From positions 496,001-560,000 of the forward strand of contig JASGKK010000003.1 of assembly GCA_047600605.1 (NCBI GenBank): a stretch of DNA of 64,000 nt. Reading direction: 5' to 3'. The position numbers and the translations under genes are program-made. The DNA is from CAYMZZ01 sp047600605 (lineage in GTDB: Bacteria > Bacteroidota > Bacteroidia > Chitinophagales > Chitinophagaceae). The notes under the pieces were generated by a model that saw only the letters and a program-made list of their open reading frames with translations, ran no database searches and was not told the DNA's origin. Below are positions 1 through 8,634 of the stretch, in pieces. Position 1 is the stretch's first letter. The number at the start of each line of letters is the position of its first letter.

Positions 1-2254
1 TACGATTATTAAACAGGCCGAACTCTACCGCCATATTGAGCATACGGGTTTCTTCCCAACGCAGGAGAGGGTTGTAGGCATTGGTCAGTGACGAATAAGG
101 TTCGCGCAGGTATGAATTAGGTGAAGAGTTGTAGGAAAATGTGCTTACCGCTACTTTTGAAGGATCTACATTTCCCATGGCGCCGTAGGTAAGACGGATG
201 CGGAGTGTGTTGAGCTGGTCAATTTTATAAAACGACTCTTTGCTGACATCCCATTTAAAACCAGCCGACCATAATGGATTCCAGCGGTCATTGGTGTTCA
301 AGCCGAATAAATTGGATGCATCGCGGCGTGCACTCGCAGATAGGGTATATCGACCCAAAAGACTATATGCCAGGTTACCATAGGCAGAAACGGTGCGGTT
401 ATTGGTTTTTTGAAACTCGGTCTGGTCCTGCAGGATACCACTGCCTCCAAACATATCAGAGATTAAATTCACATAATCAACCGGTACATAGGTCATGATA
501 TCCGGATTATATCCATACACCCCAAACTGATCAGACCTTCGCCTGGTTTCAGATAACTGACCACCCAACATAACGGTGAGCTGGTGTATACCCCAGGTTT
601 GATTAAACTGCACCTGTCCGCGTATATCCTGCGCCTTTTCAACCGAAGCCGACTTAGACAGGATATCACCCTTGGGTATGCCATATTTTACGACCCCGGT
701 AGTCCGATTGATCTGTGAATAATAGTTGACCCTGTCTCTGACTTCAAAACTCTCTATACCTGCAAGTTTACTTACTTCGTTTACCTGCTGCTGATATCTT
801 GCCCGTACATCAATGGTCAGATAAGACCTGATCTTATAATTAAATCCCAGGTTAAGATTGATATTGGAGCCGGTAGTTTTCTGATTGATATGCTTATAAT
901 CGGTAAGCGGATAATAAGCCCAATCCAGCATCTTTCCGCCACCCAGTGTATCCAGGAATACTTTCCTGTACTTCAGATACAAAGCAACCGGATTGCCCTG
1001 TTCATCGGCAAACTGTGTATAGGGCGAAAGCTGCGGGCTAACCACTGATTTTCCATTGGCTGACCTGCTTTCTACATAGTCTATCCCGGTGGTAAGCTCA
1101 AACCCTTTAAACAATCGCCAGGCGCTTTGGCTTTGCACCGTAGTCCGTTTGTACGGAGCAGAAGAATTATCCCGCGTACGATCATGCCCGACAGACAGGC
1201 GCCAGTTGGCCTGACGCGTACCACCCTGCAGGCTGATAGCATATTGCTGATTGACGGCATTTGAATAAAAATATTTTTCGTACTGTTTTCGTATATCACG
1301 CTGGCGAAGCGCATCAATCTGCTGCTCCGCCTCAACTGCGGTAATCGCACCTCTGCGCTGCCGCAAAAGGATCTCATACACATCCGATAAAGCCGGAAAA
1401 ACAGGATTCAACGTATCGGCAAGCCGGTAATTTTGAGAAAAGAGAAATTTTTCCAAATCAATAATATCTGATGTGCCGATGATTGGCCGTGAGAAAAGAT
1501 CCGGAGGAGGGGTTATCGTTGTATTGTTGCTGATACTGACGCGCAGTGGCTGTTCATATTTCCCTTTTTTGGTAGTAATGACAATGACACCATTCGCAGA
1601 TTTGACTCCCCAGATTGAAGCCGCAGGTGCATCTTTCAATACTGTAATGCTTTCGATATCGTTGGGATTGATATTTTTCAGGTCACCGGCATAGGGAAAA
1701 TTGTCAACTACGATCAACGGGTCAGCAATCAATGACATAAACGTGCTGACTCCGCGAATGGTGAGCCCGGTACTATTAGTGCCACTACTACCCCGGTTTC
1801 TGATGGCAGCATTATTATCGGTCAGGCCGTTAGTAATATAAACCAGCCGGCTTAAGGCATCAGTACCTACCTGTTGGTTATATAAAGCACTATCTACAAA
1901 AGCGAAAGAGCCAGTAGATCTTTCCCGTGGCAGTCGCTGATACCCGGTATTTATCTGTACTTCTTCCAGCTCTTTTATCTCAATTAATAAGCGAATGACC
2001 CATCCGGTAGTCATTTGCACAGGAAGCCGAACAGGTACGTAGCCAACAGCGGTAACTAAAATGGAATCTCCCGATCGCATTTGCTGCAAAGAGAAATTTC
2101 CATGGATATCTGTATGAACCTGCGTTTGTGTACGCAATAGCTCTATAGTGGCACCTGCCACCGGTTTTTGTTCTTCATTAATGATCTTTCCCGATTGCTG
2201 AGCTGATATCAGCCAGGGAAAGAAGGTTATCAATAATAGCAGTCTTCTTTTCAT
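1..2254 (-). CDS. SusC/RagA-family TonB-linked outer membrane receptor, 3' end outside window
   Basis: The reading frame is open from an ATG at 2254 to the window edge (751 codons), so the C-terminal part of the barrel is missing. The N-terminus MKRRLLLLITFFPWLISAQ is a signal peptide. A carboxypeptidase-regulatory-like domain follows, then a plug with the conserved run GVSTFMSLIADPLIVVDNFP and 'IESITVLKDAPAASIWG', then barrel strands. Members of this family import oligosaccharides or peptides across the outer membrane using TonB. The stop of the TlpA-like gene lies 36 bp upstream on the same strand, so the two are probably one transcript; a thioredoxin-like protein beside such a receptor is a common Bacteroidota arrangement. 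The leader AAAACGAC just before the start recurs before the second SusC gene. No SusD partner is visible; it could lie beyond the left edge. Confidence 0.9.
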   Translation of the reverse strand, partial: MKRRLLLLITFFPWLISAQQSGKIINEEQKPVAGATIELLRTQTQVHTDIHGNFSLQQMRSGDSILVTAVGYVPVRLPVQMTTGWVIRLLIEIKELEEVQINTGYQRLPRERSTGSFAFVDSALYNQQVGTDALSRLVYITNGLTDNNAAIRNRGSSGTNSTGLTIRGVSTFMSLIADPLIVVDNFPYAGDLKNINPNDIESITVLKDAPAASIWGVKSANGVIVITTKKGKYEQPLRVSISNNTTITPPPDLFSRPIIGTSDIIDLEKFLFSQNYRLADTLNPVFPALSDVYEILLRQRRGAITAVEAEQQIDALRQRDIRKQYEKYFYSNAVNQQYAISLQGGTRQANWRLSVGHDRTRDNSSAPYKRTTVQSQSAWRLFKGFELTTGIDYVESRSANGKSVVSPQLSPYTQFADEQGNPVALYLKYRKVFLDTLGGGKMLDWAYYPLTDYKHINQKTTGSNINLNLGFNYKIRSYLTIDVRARYQQQVNEVSKLAGIESFEVRDRVNYYSQINRTTGVVKYGIPKGDILSKSASVEKAQDIRGQVQFNQTWGIHQLTVMLGGQLSETRRRSDQFGVYGYNPDIMTYVPVDYVNLISDMFGGSGILQDQTEFQKTNNRTVSAYGNLAYSLLGRYTLSASARRDASNLFGLNTNDRWNPLWSAGFKWDVSKESFYKIDQLNTLRIRLTYGAMGNVDPSKVAVSTFSYNSSPNSYLREPYSSLTNAYNPLLRWEETRMLNMAVEFGLFNNR

Positions 2255-2289
2255 AACGTCGTTTTGGTAAGGTTTAGTAAAATGATATT

Positions 2290-2781
2290 TCAGGGAGTCA
2301 TAAAGAGCTTAACCCGATCTGCTGTTAACTCTTCAGGACCCGTCACCGCCCACAACACACCCTTGTGCACCCACACATAGGTGGGTATTGTTGTAAAAGA
2401 GAAATAAAACCGGAACGTAGTGTCATTCACGATGGTGTGCAGGCGATTTAGCCAGGGCATGAGATCCCTGTTTTTAGTAAAAAATTTTTCTATACTGGCA
2501 CGTGTGTTATTAATCAGAAAAATCTGAAGACCCTTAAAGGCCTGTTGAAGCGAATCCAGTTTTGGTAGATTCTTGACGCAGGGCAGACAAGACGGTCTCC
2601 AGAAATCGAATATCACAAACTGATCGCGCAGGTCGGCGAAGTTGCCAGGCTGACTATAATTAAAATATTCAAACGGCGTATCGGGTATACGGTCGCCTAT
2701 AACCAGTGGTTGATTTCTTAACTGGGCGCGACCAGATTGAATCAGGCATAGCAATGCCATTAAGCAAAAAGCTTTTTTCAT
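2290..2781 (-). CDS. TlpA-like thioredoxin-fold protein
   Basis: 163 residues with a signal peptide (MKKAFCLMALLCLIQSGRAQ) and a thioredoxin fold. The redox motif is C65-L-P-C68 after the strand FVIFDFW, and the cis-proline is in TTIPTY. TlpA/ResA-type proteins act in the periplasm as disulfide reductases or thiol carriers. The Trp before the motif is followed by RPS rather than the usual 'xW-C' spacing, which is still typical of Bacteroidota TlpA proteins. It is 36 bp upstream of the truncated SusC gene and probably leads that operon. The substrate is unknown. Confidence 0.85.
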   Translation of the reverse strand: MKKAFCLMALLCLIQSGRAQLRNQPLVIGDRIPDTPFEYFNYSQPGNFADLRDQFVIFDFWRPSCLPCVKNLPKLDSLQQAFKGLQIFLINNTRASIEKFFTKNRDLMPWLNRLHTIVNDTTFRFYFSFTTIPTYVWVHKGVLWAVTGPEELTADRVKLFMTP

Positions 2782-3260
2782 GCAGCTGTTGAGTTAAGTT
2801 TAATAAGCGTTGTGAGGAAAAGAAAAACACTGTTTATACCGGTCCTTTGGGCTTGCTGGCAAAATGCGTCAGTAGCAAATGCAAGCCCCGATGCATAAAA
2901 AGATATTTCATGTCATAGCAGTTTAACTGCACAGATTTACACCTGCGCTTTTAATAAAATAATCAGTAAAAAACTGCCTGTCAGTAATTAACAAAGCCAC
3001 TCATCACCAGCAGTACGATCTGTTGCTGTAAATAATAGTAGACTGCTAATATACCTGCTGCGTATAGTGGCGGGCTTAAAAAATATAGTATTCCGTATAA
3101 AGTCTTCATCCATCCTGAAAAACTATAGGATCGGGAAAGAGTTTGGTCGAAAAAGACCACACTTTATAACCCACATACTCCGGGATCATTGCCATTTAAG
3201 CAGTAATCCCGTGCTTGCGGTAAAAGGAATATGTAATCCGGGTTAATTATCTTGCAATCA
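2782..3260. other. Intergenic region, divergent promoters expected
   Basis: About 480 bases between two divergent genes. No convincing coding sequence. An imperfect hairpin (GTTTGGTC / GACCACAC, loop of A residues) lies at 3141-3162. A near-match to the Bacteroidota -7 element, TATCTTGC, ends four bases before the ATG at 3261. No clear -33 element was seen for either direction. Confidence 0.5.
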
Positions 3261-4028
3261 ATGCAAGAATTGATTCAACAAAAACTGGAAGAAATTGGCA
3301 GGCAGGAGCTGACCCTCCTCTATGCCTGCGAATCCGGCAGCCGCGGCTGGCAATTCCCTTCACCAGACAGCGACTACGACGTGCGTTTCATATTCGTACG
3401 GCCACTGGAGTATTACCTGACGGTGAATGAACTGTCCGAAGATCTCCAATTCCCCATTGCAAACGAACTGGATATATACGGATGGGATATTCGTAAAGTA
3501 CTGCGACTGATGGCCAAATCAAATACCACCGCTTTTGAATGGCTGCAGTCACCTATCGTTTACAAAAGCCAGGCAGGGTTCAGGGAAGAATTATGGACTC
3601 TGAGTCAGCAATACTTTTCACAGCGCTCACATATCTTCCACTACCTGGGAGTGGCCACATCGGCCATGTCGTCCTTTACAGATAATGGACAGATCGGGAT
3701 CAAAAAACTTTTTTATATCCTCCGGCCCCTGCTGGCGGCCAGCTGGTGTTTTCACAAAAAGTCAATTGCCCCTATGACCATCGGGCCATTAATGCAGCAA
3801 TTGCCCGCAGCCTTGCAAACTGAGCTGACAGACCTTATTGCTCAAAAGGCCTATACTCCCGAACAACAATTGGTGACATTAAGCCCGTCATTAAGCAATT
3901 ATATTCACTCTACTTATGAAGATTTGCGCAGCCGTGCCGGCGAAACCGAAAAAACTGAAGCAGATATAAATTCGCTTAACGAATTCTTCCGTCAACTTGT
4001 TCGCCGCTATGAACATCCGCGACCTTAA
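3261..4028 (+). CDS. Predicted nucleotidyltransferase (COG3541-like), first of a pair
   Basis: 255 residues from the ATG at 3261; a TTG nine bases upstream is in frame but less likely. The sequence CESGSRGWQFPSPDSDYDVR has the GS...SDxD signature of the DNA polymerase beta-like nucleotidyltransferase fold, with the two metal-binding Asp residues in DYDVR. This matches COG3541 (YcgL-like), whose substrate is not established. The 3' end overlaps the next gene by 20 bases, so the two are translationally coupled. It is longer than MNT antitoxins, and no HEPN partner is present, so a standard MNT-HEPN toxin-antitoxin is unlikely. Confidence 0.85.
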   Translation: MQELIQQKLEEIGRQELTLLYACESGSRGWQFPSPDSDYDVRFIFVRPLEYYLTVNELSEDLQFPIANELDIYGWDIRKVLRLMAKSNTTAFEWLQSPIVYKSQAGFREELWTLSQQYFSQRSHIFHYLGVATSAMSSFTDNGQIGIKKLFYILRPLLAASWCFHKKSIAPMTIGPLMQQLPAALQTELTDLIAQKAYTPEQQLVTLSPSLSNYIHSTYEDLRSRAGETEKTEADINSLNEFFRQLVRRYEHPRP

Positions 4029-5070
4029 ATCAAACGGGTTACTGCTGCTGGAATGCATCAGTGGCAGCCGCGCCTATGGACTGGATACCGCTCAGTCTGA
4101 TACAGATATCAAAGGCGTGTTTTATCTGCCCCGCTCTGCCTACTTCGGCATCGGCTACCTTCCACAGGTAAGCAACGACACAAATGATGAGGTATACTAT
4201 GAAATAGGACGTTTCGTAGATCTTTTACTGAAAAACAATCCTACCCTGCTGGAACTGCTGGCCACGCCAACAGACTGTATCCTTTACCGTCACCCGTTGA
4301 TGGATAAGCTTCCCTTGCGGTTATTCCTGTCGCGCAAATGCAAAGACAGTTTTGCCGGCTATGCCCTCTCCCAGATCCGGAAGGCGCAGGGCTTCAATAA
4401 AAAAATCAACCAGCCGCTGGCCGCAGAGCGAAAAACCCTGCTACAGTTCTGTTACATACTCAAAGACAATTTATCCATACCGCTGGAGGATTGGCTCAGG
4501 CAGCAGGGGTTAAAACAGGAGCAGTGCGGACTCACCGCCATCGCCCATGCCAAAGGAGTATACGCTCTTTATATAGCGGGCAACGATGAAAACTGGTGTC
4601 AGGGCATTATCAGTAGCGCTGAAGCCAACGACGTAACTGTATCCAGCATTCCGAAGGAGCAGGCAGTACAAGCCTACCTTTCCGTCAATACAGACGCTTA
4701 TTCTGTTTACTGCCGTGAGTATAAAGAATACTGGAGCTGGGTAAAACAGCGCAATGAAGTCCGCTATACCAACAATCTGAACCATGGCAAAAATTATGAT
4801 GCCAAAAACATGATGCACACCATCCGGTTACTGCAGGTGGGCAAAGAAATTATTCAGACCGGGCAGTTGCAGGTTCGCCGGCCCAATCGTACCGAACTGC
4901 TTGCTATAAAAAACGGAGAGTGGGAATATCAGCAACTGCTGGATTACGCAGGAAGACTGATGCAGGATATTGAACAGGCTTATCCCAATAGTCCGCTCCC
5001 CGAAGAAGCAGATGAGCCCGAAGCCCTACGGCAACTGATCAGCATACGCGAGCAGCTATATACGCTGTAG
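4009..5070 (+). CDS. Predicted nucleotidyltransferase (COG3541-like), second of a pair
   Basis: 353 residues from the ATG at 4009, which lies inside the end of the preceding gene; an upstream TTG at 3997 is less likely. SGSRAYGLDTAQSDTDIKG carries the same GS...SDxD nucleotidyltransferase signature as its neighbour. The rest is helical and about 100 residues longer. The two proteins are paralogues that appear to be co-translated. Possible roles are nucleotidylation of a protein, RNA or small molecule; the sequence does not decide. Confidence 0.87.
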   Translation: MNIRDLKSNGLLLLECISGSRAYGLDTAQSDTDIKGVFYLPRSAYFGIGYLPQVSNDTNDEVYYEIGRFVDLLLKNNPTLLELLATPTDCILYRHPLMDKLPLRLFLSRKCKDSFAGYALSQIRKAQGFNKKINQPLAAERKTLLQFCYILKDNLSIPLEDWLRQQGLKQEQCGLTAIAHAKGVYALYIAGNDENWCQGIISSAEANDVTVSSIPKEQAVQAYLSVNTDAYSVYCREYKEYWSWVKQRNEVRYTNNLNHGKNYDAKNMMHTIRLLQVGKEIIQTGQLQVRRPNRTELLAIKNGEWEYQQLLDYAGRLMQDIEQAYPNSPLPEEADEPEALRQLISIREQLYTL

Positions 5071-5111
5071 GCTTGTCCATATACCCGACTATTTCACCTT
5101 ATTCCTTATAA

Positions 5112-5603
5112 ATGAACAAATCCCTGTCATGCTTCGTTTTGCCAATGTTCCTTTGCTTCCTGATGGCCTGTGCACTAAAGCCCCGTAAGAGTGCCTTTTT
5201 CAGTGAAAAGCAATCGGGTATTGCCCGCGTTACCAAATCAACTCAGCTCAAAATCGCCAGCCTGCCGCCTGCCGTATCCTCGGCTGTTTTTGATTACTAC
5301 ACACGCTACAAAGGATTTCCATTTAGCCTCGACGAAGCGATAACAACACCGGAGGTGAGAAAGGATTATGAATTGTTTAAACAGCAGGGGCTTGACTGGA
5401 CACGGCTACTGTATCGCTCCACAGACTCGCTGGTCCTCGCATTTTCATTTGATGTACGCCGGTATGCCGGCTATATGGGCAGAAGTGGTAATCCTTATCC
5501 CAGCTATTTCGAAGGGGCCTATATTTTTCTGGCTGATACCCAGTTCAGATTGGTACGCATGCAGCTGGATAAGTACAGTAAGCTTGAAAAAAAGTACCGT
5601 TAG
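5112..5603 (+). CDS. Small putative lipoprotein of unknown function
   Basis: 163 residues. The N-terminus ends in the lipobox LMAC with the lipidated Cys at residue 20, so it should be a periplasm-facing lipoprotein. No recognisable domain. The body has aromatic-rich strands (SYFEGAYIFLADTQFRLVRM) that could form a beta-sandwich. It starts 41 bases after the nucleotidyltransferase pair, but no functional link is apparent. Confidence 0.7.
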   Translation: MNKSLSCFVLPMFLCFLMACALKPRKSAFFSEKQSGIARVTKSTQLKIASLPPAVSSAVFDYYTRYKGFPFSLDEAITTPEVRKDYELFKQQGLDWTRLLYRSTDSLVLAFSFDVRRYAGYMGRSGNPYPSYFEGAYIFLADTQFRLVRMQLDKYSKLEKKYR

Positions 5604-5705
5604 AACTGTCCGGCCGCGGGTTGCTTAAATAGACGGTAAGCCCTGCAGCTTTACAGTTATTATTACCGTTTTTATATGAAGAGGAGGGATGAGGAAAGTC
5701 CCTGT

Positions 5706-5737
5706 TTGCAGGGGCACGATGCATCGTGCCCCTGCAA
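5706..5737. repeat. Perfect 32-bp GC-rich palindrome (REP-like)
   Basis: The sequence is its own reverse complement over all 32 bases, centred on CACGATGCATCGTG and flanked by GGGGC/GCCCC. It lies between the lipoprotein and VOC genes, both on the plus strand. Such GGGGCACGATGCATCGTGCCCC elements resemble dispersed REP-type palindromes. It has no T-tract, so it is a poor terminator. Only one copy was seen in this window. Confidence 0.8.
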
Positions 5738-5828
5738 TTCGGTTAGCTATCCACTATTTACTGCCAATTATCATAACCGATCCTTCAATCTTCAAAAGCT
5801 TCGTAATTTGAATTAACCTACTACTAGT

Positions 5829-6200
5829 ATGATACGCATCGAAGGAATACAACCGATACTGAACGTGAGTGATATGAAGCAGAGCCTTCATTTTTATTGC
5901 GATATCCTTGGCTTTCGTGCAGCCGAATGGGGTATGGAAGATTTTACCAGTGTTAATAAAGATGGAGGTGGTATCTATCTCTGCAAAGGGGGCCAGGGTC
6001 AGGCCGGCACCTGGATCTGGGTGGGATTTGACGGTGATATGAATACTTTTTATACGTATCTGTTGAGCCACGGTGTATCAGTACTGCATGCCCCGGTCAA
6101 TTATTCCTGGGCGCTTGAGCTGCAGGTGCGCGACCCCGATGGGCATATTCTGCGTTTTGGCAAAGAGCCAGACCCGGGTCAGCCCTTTGCCGATCAATGA
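5829..6200 (+). CDS. VOC-superfamily protein (glyoxalase/bleomycin-resistance fold)
   Basis: 123 residues. It has the paired beta-alpha-beta-beta-beta modules of the vicinal oxygen chelate fold: IQPILNVSDMKQSLHFYCDILGF at the start and ELQVRDPDGHILRFG near the end. The Glu in LELQVRDPDGH sits where metal ligands usually lie. The family includes lyases, dioxygenases and antibiotic-sequestering proteins, so the substrate cannot be named. It is a single gene with no operon partner. Confidence 0.85.
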   Translation: MIRIEGIQPILNVSDMKQSLHFYCDILGFRAAEWGMEDFTSVNKDGGGIYLCKGGQGQAGTWIWVGFDGDMNTFYTYLLSHGVSVLHAPVNYSWALELQVRDPDGHILRFGKEPDPGQPFADQ

Positions 6201-6391
6201 GCTGTTATGACTAAAACACAGTTGCTGTAGTCGGATTCAACCATAATTTTTTTCCTCGTTTTCCTATTTTACATACACTCATTTTCCGGCACACTCCCCG
6301 ATTTTACCGGATGCTGAGAAACCTGTAATAAATAACAGGAGCAGCTGATTTTTCTTATTCATCACAGCATTTGCTGTTTAAACTGCTGCTT

Positions 6392-6946
6392 ATGCATGGA
6401 GTGTATGCCGATAACAGCCTGTTTACCGCATTAGTGACCAATGGAGAGCCAGCTTTCAGAAAGCTGTGTGATCATTATTATGCGCCCTTATTTTCTCTTT
6501 GTTTGCTCAAGCTAAGGCACAACGAGACAGCACAGGAGTTGGTTATGGATTGTCTGTTGCTGGTCTGGAATCAGCGCGAGCAGGTGGCACAACTGGAATA
6601 TCCGGAGCAATGGCTTTTTCAGACAGCACATAAACTGGCTGCTGCTGCCCGTCGACGTTTATCGCAAAAACGTGAACATTACCCATTGCCGCAGGAGTCA
6701 ACATTGCCGGCAGAAGCCGCATTTCTGCGAAAACTGGAGCATCGCGATGTACGACAGCTTTTTGACCAGGCATTAGCCCGGCTTACGCCACAGCAGCAAT
6801 CTATCTTACAACTTACTCTGCAGGGTGTGGACCGCAAAACGATTGCAGCGCAATTGAACATTTCGGAAAAAACAGTCAGAAATCATATTACCAGTTCATT
6901 TCGCCGCTTGCGATGGCTGTTATGGGAACTTTATCAAAACAGATGA
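6392..6946 (+). CDS. ECF-family RNA polymerase sigma-70 factor
   Basis: 184 residues from the ATG at 6392; an in-frame TTG at 6371 is less likely. Region 2 is visible (FRKLCDHYYAPLFSLC, then QELVMDCLLLVWNQRE) and region 4 is a clear helix-turn-helix (LTPQQQSILQLTLQG, then IAAQLNISEKTVRNHI). Sigma factors of this type in Bacteroidota usually sit beside a FecR-like anti-sigma factor and drive a SusC operon. No anti-sigma gene is nearby here. The neighbouring SusC/SusD genes are convergent, so regulation of them is only inferred. Confidence 0.9.
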   Translation: MHGVYADNSLFTALVTNGEPAFRKLCDHYYAPLFSLCLLKLRHNETAQELVMDCLLLVWNQREQVAQLEYPEQWLFQTAHKLAAAARRRLSQKREHYPLPQESTLPAEAAFLRKLEHRDVRQLFDQALARLTPQQQSILQLTLQGVDRKTIAAQLNISEKTVRNHITSSFRRLRWLLWELYQNR

Positions 6947-6955
6947 CGTTCTAAA

Positions 6956-6974
6956 GTATAAAGAGTTTAAAGGG
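6956..6974 (+). repeat. Copy of the GTATAAAGAGTTTAAAGG intergenic word
   Basis: This 19-base copy begins ten bases after the sigma-factor stop codon. The same word starts at 19574 and 44048 and is present in reverse at 44164-44181. Here it is not part of an obvious hairpin. Confidence 0.7.
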
Positions 6975-7000
6975 AGCTTATAACTTACCACTTATTACAT

Positions 7001-7028
7001 AAAAAAGGCCGGTATAGACATACCAGCC
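7001..7028 (-). terminator. Rho-independent terminator of the SusC-SusD transcript
   Basis: Read on the minus strand, GGCTGGTAT and ATACCGGCC form a stem with a four-base loop and one mismatch. Six T residues follow immediately. It lies about 107 bases past the SusD stop codon. Confidence 0.75.
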
Positions 7029-7134
7029 GTAGTGAACGCTTTTTGTATTCGCATTATTGACCGTTCACATGAGAAACAGATCCTGGTTTTATACCATCAC
7101 CTATACACTTACTTTATATTAAAAGATAAAAGGT

Positions 7135-8616
7135 TTATTTGTCCCACCACATGCGGGTAGCGAGTTCATCAGGCCCCTGGGCACTCACTACTGATTTGTA
7201 GTTATCGCCATTCAAATCTTTTTCTGTGGTAGGATAACACTGGCGGCGGGGTATCTGTCCATCTGCGCTGAGCGGATCAGCAGCAGGCTGTAATACGGGG
7301 TAGCCGGTACGGCGCCATTCGGCCCATGCTTCGAAGCCGTTATTCATATAGAAATTGATCCACTTCTGCGATTGAATGCGATCGAGTTTTTCATTAAAGC
7401 TTAAGGCATTTACAGCAGGCAGGGCATTCTGAGGCAGAGCCAGGTAAGCTAATTTGTCTGCTTCTGTAATAGTCACAACGGGGCTGCGTGATATAGAAGA
7501 CCACTGATCCATTGATGCACGTACTCCTTTATCATACCATGCAGCTACTTCTGCATCGCCGCCGGCTACCCAGCCGCGCAAAGCGGCTTCTGCCATTGTA
7601 AAACAGATCTGCGCATAGGTAGTAATCTGCAACGGCGCATTCTGTGCATAAATGCTGGGCGCAAGGAGACTGTAGTCGCTGGTAGTGTAACTGGCGTTTT
7701 TGCCATATGGAATACCCACATAGGTACCTGTATTAGATGCCTTGCTGGCAAATATCGGCAGGCGTGGGTCATTGCGGCTCGTCAGAAAATTCAATACTGT
7801 TTCTGACACCCCATAGTCTTTGCGGCTTTGACGGATATAATTGGTGTACCATGGATTTTCAAAATTGCTGTTGGTCAGGTATTTGAAGATCGCATTGCCT
7901 GCATTGCTGCTGATCAACCCTGCGGTGACGGCTTCTTCAAATGCTGTTTTGGCAACAGCCGCATCTTCTGTATCGGCCATACGCAGGGCTACTATTGCAC
8001 GAAGTGAATTGCCCCATGCTTTCCAGGCGGCAGCACTACCATCAAAGAGAGGATCATTGGGCAGTCCTGCCGTTATTTGTGCGCTGGCCTCTTTCAGCTC
8101 CTTCAGCAGATCGTTATACACATCGCGCTGTTTATCGAATTTGGGTTTTACATTTTCCACCCCCTTCAATGCTTCACTATAGGGAATATCTCCCCAGCGG
8201 TCTGTAATGTGGAGTATCAAAAAGGCCTTGAGAATACGGGCAGGGCCCAGTTGATTGGCATTGCTGCCATTTTCCAGCACGACTTTCGTATTCTTTGTTT
8301 CGGGATTTGTATTCAGATCTATCACCGTTTGCAGATCCATCAGGGGAATAGAATAGATAGGATCGTAGGTATAGATCTTATTAAAATAGCGCGATTCTTC
8401 ATTGTACTCAAATTCCGAAGCATATTGTACATAAAGATTGCCCGAAGGAGCCTGTATGCCGGTCATATTCACTACTGCACTACCAAACAGGTAGCGTGTG
8501 CTGGGCGATGACGGGCCGTTGGGGCTGATGTTGAGGTCGCCAAAATCTTTCTGGCAACCGGTGCTGCCGGCAAATGCCGACAGCACTAATATGTAGTTGA
8601 AAATTTTTCTTTTCAT
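7135..8616 (-). CDS. SusD/RagB-like nutrient-binding outer membrane lipoprotein
   Basis: 493 residues. The signal peptide ends in the lipobox STGC, so this is a surface lipoprotein. The N-terminal pattern DLNISPNGPSSPSTRYLFGSAVV and the later helical TPR-like stretches match the SusD-like_2 branch of the family. SusD proteins cap the SusC channel and bind the incoming glycan or peptide. The start is 18 bases after the SusC stop, so they are one operon. The upstream sulfatases suggest a sulfated substrate, but the binding site cannot be read from sequence. Confidence 0.93.
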   Translation of the reverse strand: MKRKIFNYILVLSAFAGSTGCQKDFGDLNISPNGPSSPSTRYLFGSAVVNMTGIQAPSGNLYVQYASEFEYNEESRYFNKIYTYDPIYSIPLMDLQTVIDLNTNPETKNTKVVLENGSNANQLGPARILKAFLILHITDRWGDIPYSEALKGVENVKPKFDKQRDVYNDLLKELKEASAQITAGLPNDPLFDGSAAAWKAWGNSLRAIVALRMADTEDAAVAKTAFEEAVTAGLISSNAGNAIFKYLTNSNFENPWYTNYIRQSRKDYGVSETVLNFLTSRNDPRLPIFASKASNTGTYVGIPYGKNASYTTSDYSLLAPSIYAQNAPLQITTYAQICFTMAEAALRGWVAGGDAEVAAWYDKGVRASMDQWSSISRSPVVTITEADKLAYLALPQNALPAVNALSFNEKLDRIQSQKWINFYMNNGFEAWAEWRRTGYPVLQPAADPLSADGQIPRRQCYPTTEKDLNGDNYKSVVSAQGPDELATRMWWDK

Positions 8617-8634
8617 ATCAAATAAGTTATAGGC

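Noticed and set aside
3261..5070. MNT-HEPN toxin-antitoxin system
   Set aside because: Both proteins are nucleotidyltransferases and are too long; no HEPN RxxxxH partner is present.
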